A stretch of DNA of 8,479 bases from Hyphomicrobiales bacterium. GTDB taxonomy: Bacteria > Pseudomonadota > Alphaproteobacteria > Rhizobiales > Xanthobacteraceae. The position numbers and the translations under genes are program-made. The DNA lies in assembly GCA_016210825.1 (NCBI GenBank), contig JACQTM010000282.1:1-8479 (forward strand), written 5' to 3'. The notes under the pieces were generated by a model. That model saw only the letters and a program-made list of their open reading frames with translations, was not told the DNA's origin and did not search any database. This document shows positions 6,998 to 8,479 of the stretch, piece by piece. Numbering within the stretch: position 1 is the first letter of the stretch; the number at the start of each line of letters is the position of its first letter.

Positions 6998-7030
6998 TTC
7001 CCTGCTGACAGGGAATTTTACAGGGAATTG
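6998..7030. repeat. CAGGGAATT inverted and tandem copies
   Basis: TTCCCTG (6998-7004) and CAGGGAA (7009-7015) form a perfect 7-bp inverted repeat with a CTGA loop. CAGGGAATT then recurs at 7009 and 7021, a 12-nt tandem spacing. The core is the same as in the copies at 7100-7127 and 8398-8427. Confidence 0.65.
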
Positions 7031-7099
7031 TTATCAGATTCCCGCTCTTCGCACGCCAGAGACTGTAAATCGTAGCGCTAAGACAGGGCGTTAGACGCA

Positions 7100-7127
7100 A
7101 ATTCCCTACTCAACAAAATAGGGAATT
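7100..7127. repeat. Perfect 9-bp inverted repeat AATTCCCTA/TAGGGAATT
   Basis: AATTCCCTA (7100-7108) and TAGGGAATT (7119-7127) pair perfectly across a 10-base A-rich loop. The right arm is also the first unit of the 21-nt periodic array that the insertion sequence interrupts. There is no T-tract, so terminator function is not supported. Confidence 0.7.
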
Positions 7128-7138
7128 ATTTCGGCGGA

Positions 7139-7165
7139 TGGAGTGCACCCCAGGGAATAGACAGG
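7139..7165 (+). repeat. IS left terminal inverted repeat
   Basis: This is the left end of the IS3-family element, beginning TGGAGTGCACCCC and followed by AGGGAATAGACAGG. It aligns to the reverse complement of 8367-8393 with 20 of 27 identities and is preceded by the GGA target triplet. It includes CAGGGAAT, the same core as the flanking repeats. Confidence 0.8.
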
Positions 7166-7213
7166 TCGGTAACAGGGACTTTGCCTATGCTGGACGGGCC
7201 TTGGGAGAAGGCC

Positions 7214-7567
7214 ATGTCCACCTACCGAATTTTCACGACCGCGTTCAAGCGTCAGGTTGCCCAGGAGTTTCTGGCCGGTGCATCGCTCAATGCGCTGGGT
7301 CGCAAGCATGAGGTTGCGCGGAATCTGATCCGCATCTGGGTCGCCAAGTACCAAGCTGGTGAGTACGAGCCCGACTTCATTCCGATGCCCCGTCTGTCGG
7401 CGCATGAGGTCAAGATCGCTGAGCTCGAACGAATGGTCGGCAAGCTGACCATGGAGCTCGAGTTTTTAAGGGGGGTCTTGAAAAGCACACCATCGCAGAG
7501 AGGCGCGACCACATCGATCGTCACCGGGCCGATGGTATCGCCGTCAAGCGAGGATGCGCCCTCATGA
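7214..7567 (+). CDS. IS3-family transposase OrfA
   Basis: OrfA is the DNA-binding helper half of the IS3 transposase, 117 residues from ATG 7214, which has GGAG at 7204-7207 with ideal spacing. Residues about 5-50 (FTTAFKRQVAQEFL...SLNALGRKHEVARNLIRIWVAKY) are the helix-turn-helix that recognises the IS ends. About 68-90 (IAELERMVGKLTMELEFLRGVL, with L71, L78, L85 in heptad spacing) is the leucine zipper for multimer formation. The stop overlaps the orfB start as ATGA (7564-7567). The orfB frame is also open upstream back to about 7423, so a -1 frameshift product OrfAB is possible, as usual in the family. I see no classic A6G slippery site, so re-initiation at ATGA may also contribute. Confidence 0.9.
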   Translation: MSTYRIFTTAFKRQVAQEFLAGASLNALGRKHEVARNLIRIWVAKYQAGEYEPDFIPMPRLSAHEVKIAELERMVGKLTMELEFLRGVLKSTPSQRGATTSIVTGPMVSPSSEDAPS

Positions 7568-8364
7568 ACCTCGCACGATCGACCTACTACAGCCCACCGC
7601 AGGGACAGCGGCCGGAGGATGCCCGGATCGTCGAGAAGATCGGCGAGATCTGCATCGAGTATCCACGTTATGGCTATCGGCGGGTCACAGCCCAGCTCCG
7701 TCGCGAGGGCTTCCTGGTCAACCATAAGAAGGCGCTGCGGATCATGCGCGAACAAAGCCTTAGCGTGCGCCCGCAGCGGCGTTATGTGGTCACCACCGAC
7801 AGCAACCACGATAGTCCAATCTTTCGAAACCTCGCCAGGAACTTCGTGCCGACGGCGCCGAACCAGCTCTGGGTTGCCGACATCACCTACATCGCGATCG
7901 CCCGTGGCTTCGTCTACCTCGCCGTCATCCTGGATGCCTGGTCGCGACGTGTGGTCGGCTATGCCGTCGCGTGCTTCATGGACACCCGGCTGACCGTTGC
8001 GGCTCTGCGCTCAGCAATCGAAAGCCGTCGGCCGCCAGCAGGATGTATTCATCATTCGGACCGGGGTTCGCAGTACGCTGCTGAATCGTACCGCGAAATC
8101 CTGACCGCTTACGGCCTGCGAGGTTCCATGGGGCGGCGTGGCAATCCTTACGACAATGCCAAGGCCGAGAGCTTCATGAAGACGCTAAAGGTCGAGGCCG
8201 TCTATCTCGGAGACTATGAAACGCTCACTGACGTCGTAACCGATCTTCCGTACTTCATCGACGAGGTCTACAACGCACGCCGGCTCCACTCAGCGCTCGG
8301 ATATCGGAGCCCCATTGAGTTCGAGGATCAACACGCCCACCAGCCTGGTAAATCCCCGGCATAA
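7564..8364 (+). CDS. IS3-family transposase OrfB (DDE integrase domain)
   Basis: OrfB is the catalytic half, which cuts and joins the IS ends. Residues about 20-65 (YPRYGYRRVTAQLRREG) are the HTH_21-like region. About 100-260 is the rve-type RNase H fold with all three metal-binding acids: D106 in WVADITYI, D166 in HHSDRGSQY and E202 in NAKAESFMKTLK, giving the family spacing D-35-E. The C terminus has the usual YNARRLHSALGYRSPIEFE. Length (266 residues) is normal and nothing is disrupted, so it is probably functional, made either alone from the coupled ATG or as an OrfAB frameshift fusion. Confidence 0.93.
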   Translation: MNLARSTYYSPPQGQRPEDARIVEKIGEICIEYPRYGYRRVTAQLRREGFLVNHKKALRIMREQSLSVRPQRRYVVTTDSNHDSPIFRNLARNFVPTAPNQLWVADITYIAIARGFVYLAVILDAWSRRVVGYAVACFMDTRLTVAALRSAIESRRPPAGCIHHSDRGSQYAAESYREILTAYGLRGSMGRRGNPYDNAKAESFMKTLKVEAVYLGDYETLTDVVTDLPYFIDEVYNARRLHSALGYRSPIEFEDQHAHQPGKSPA

Positions 8365-8366
8365 TC

Positions 8367-8393
8367 CCTGTTCAGACCCCGGGGTTCACTGCA
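8367..8393 (-). repeat. IS right terminal inverted repeat
   Basis: Read on the minus strand it begins TGCAGTGAACCCC and matches the left end at 20 of 27 positions. It starts three bases after the orfB stop and is followed by the GGA target triplet. On the minus strand it contains AACAGGGAT, again like the flanking repeat core. Confidence 0.8.
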
Positions 8394-8436
8394 GGAGCAG
8401 GGAATTCTGGCGCAGGAACAGGGAATTTCATCTGCA
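8391..8436. repeat. 21-nt periodic repeat, right part of an interrupted array
   Basis: Two units, each starting GCAGGA and containing CAGGGAATT, lie 21 nt apart (AGGGAATT at 8399 and 8420), with a third GCA at 8434. When the IS and one GGA copy are removed, the AGGGAATT at 7120 on the left falls exactly 21 nt before the one at 8399, so the array originally continued to the left. The first five bases overlap the IS end and target duplication. Confidence 0.7.
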
Positions 8437-8479
8437 AACCTAAAATCATCGCCGGATGAGGTTTACGCTGCACACAGCC
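8437..8479. other. Right edge, unassigned
   Basis: There are 43 bases after the repeat array. No gene or site can be supported in so short a stretch. Confidence 0.3.

Larger units (their letters stand above)
6722..7138. other. Intergenic stretch without a supported gene; repeat-bearing right part
   Basis: I see no gene here. A plus-strand open frame across 6741-7094 has no good ribosome binding site, no recognisable motif and runs through the CAGGGAATT repeats, so I do not accept it. The part at about 6780-6910 is noticeably more AT-rich than the operon and may be remnant or foreign DNA. The part from about 6995 on is a cluster of direct and inverted CAGGGAATT copies, annotated separately, that continues on the other side of the insertion sequence. 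Confidence 0.5.
7139..8393 (+). mobile_element. Complete IS3-family insertion sequence, 1255 bp
   Basis: The element carries orfA and orfB of an IS3-type transposase. Its left end (7139-7165, beginning TGGAGTGCACCCC) and the reverse complement of its right end (8367-8393, beginning TGCAGTGAACCCC) agree at 20 of 27 positions without gaps. The outer bases TG...CA are typical of the family. The triplet GGA directly outside each end (7136-7138 and 8394-8396) is a fitting 3-bp target duplication. With both genes intact and the duplication preserved it is probably a recent, potentially active insertion. The subgroup is not certain; a 3-bp duplication argues against IS407- and IS2-type members, which make 4 and 5 bp. 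Confidence 0.87.

Noticed and set aside
6741..7094. Plus-strand open frame of 117 codons in the intergenic region
   Set aside because: It has no convincing ribosome binding site or domain, and runs through the CAGGGAATT repeats. I treat it as chance.
8391..8436. CRISPR array
   Set aside because: The conserved core is only about 9 nt with 12-nt variable parts, there are too few units, and no cas gene is near. It is a short-period repeat, not repeat-spacer architecture.

Overview
The window is GC-rich and looks like an alphaproteobacterium of the Bradyrhizobium/Nitrobacter/Rhodopseudomonas kind. This is inferred from codon use, a near-perfect FixK/FNR box, and an IS3-family element next to CAGGGAATT-type repeats that I associate with rhizobial genomes. 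No taxonomic marker is present.

Bases 2-6513 are one tight plus-strand operon that enters from the left edge. In order it encodes the end of a monoheme cytochrome c; a diheme cytochrome c fused to an ethylbenzene-dehydrogenase-gamma-like heme b domain with a C-terminal membrane anchor; a 42-residue single-span membrane protein; a tandem universal stress protein carrying two C-terminal PCP_red-like domains; a radical SAM/SPASM protein of the AhbD/NirJ heme-biosynthesis type, also ending in a PCP_red-like domain; and an FAD-dependent HemY/CgoX-type porphyrinogen oxidase. Neighbouring genes overlap or lie within a few bases. The first part looks like the periplasmic electron-transfer arm of a type II DMSO-reductase-family enzyme (nitrite oxidoreductase, nitrate, chlorate or selenate reductase type), whose catalytic subunits would lie upstream and are not seen. 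The second part looks like a dedicated heme-making or heme-modifying module. The substrate of the enzyme cannot be told from this window.

Bases 6514-7138 have no convincing protein gene. They contain a FixK-like box (6592-6605), a plausible -10 element, a stem-loop and a strong intrinsic terminator ending at 6721. Together these predict an oxygen-regulated small RNA of about 80 nt. Further right are several direct and inverted copies of CAGGGAATT.

Bases 7139-8393 are a complete IS3-family insertion sequence (orfA, orfB with an intact DDE triad, about 27-bp imperfect terminal inverted repeats, 3-bp GGA target duplication). Removing it joins the flanks into a repeat with an exact 21-nt period, so the element landed inside a pre-existing repeat array. 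The window ends in unassigned sequence.
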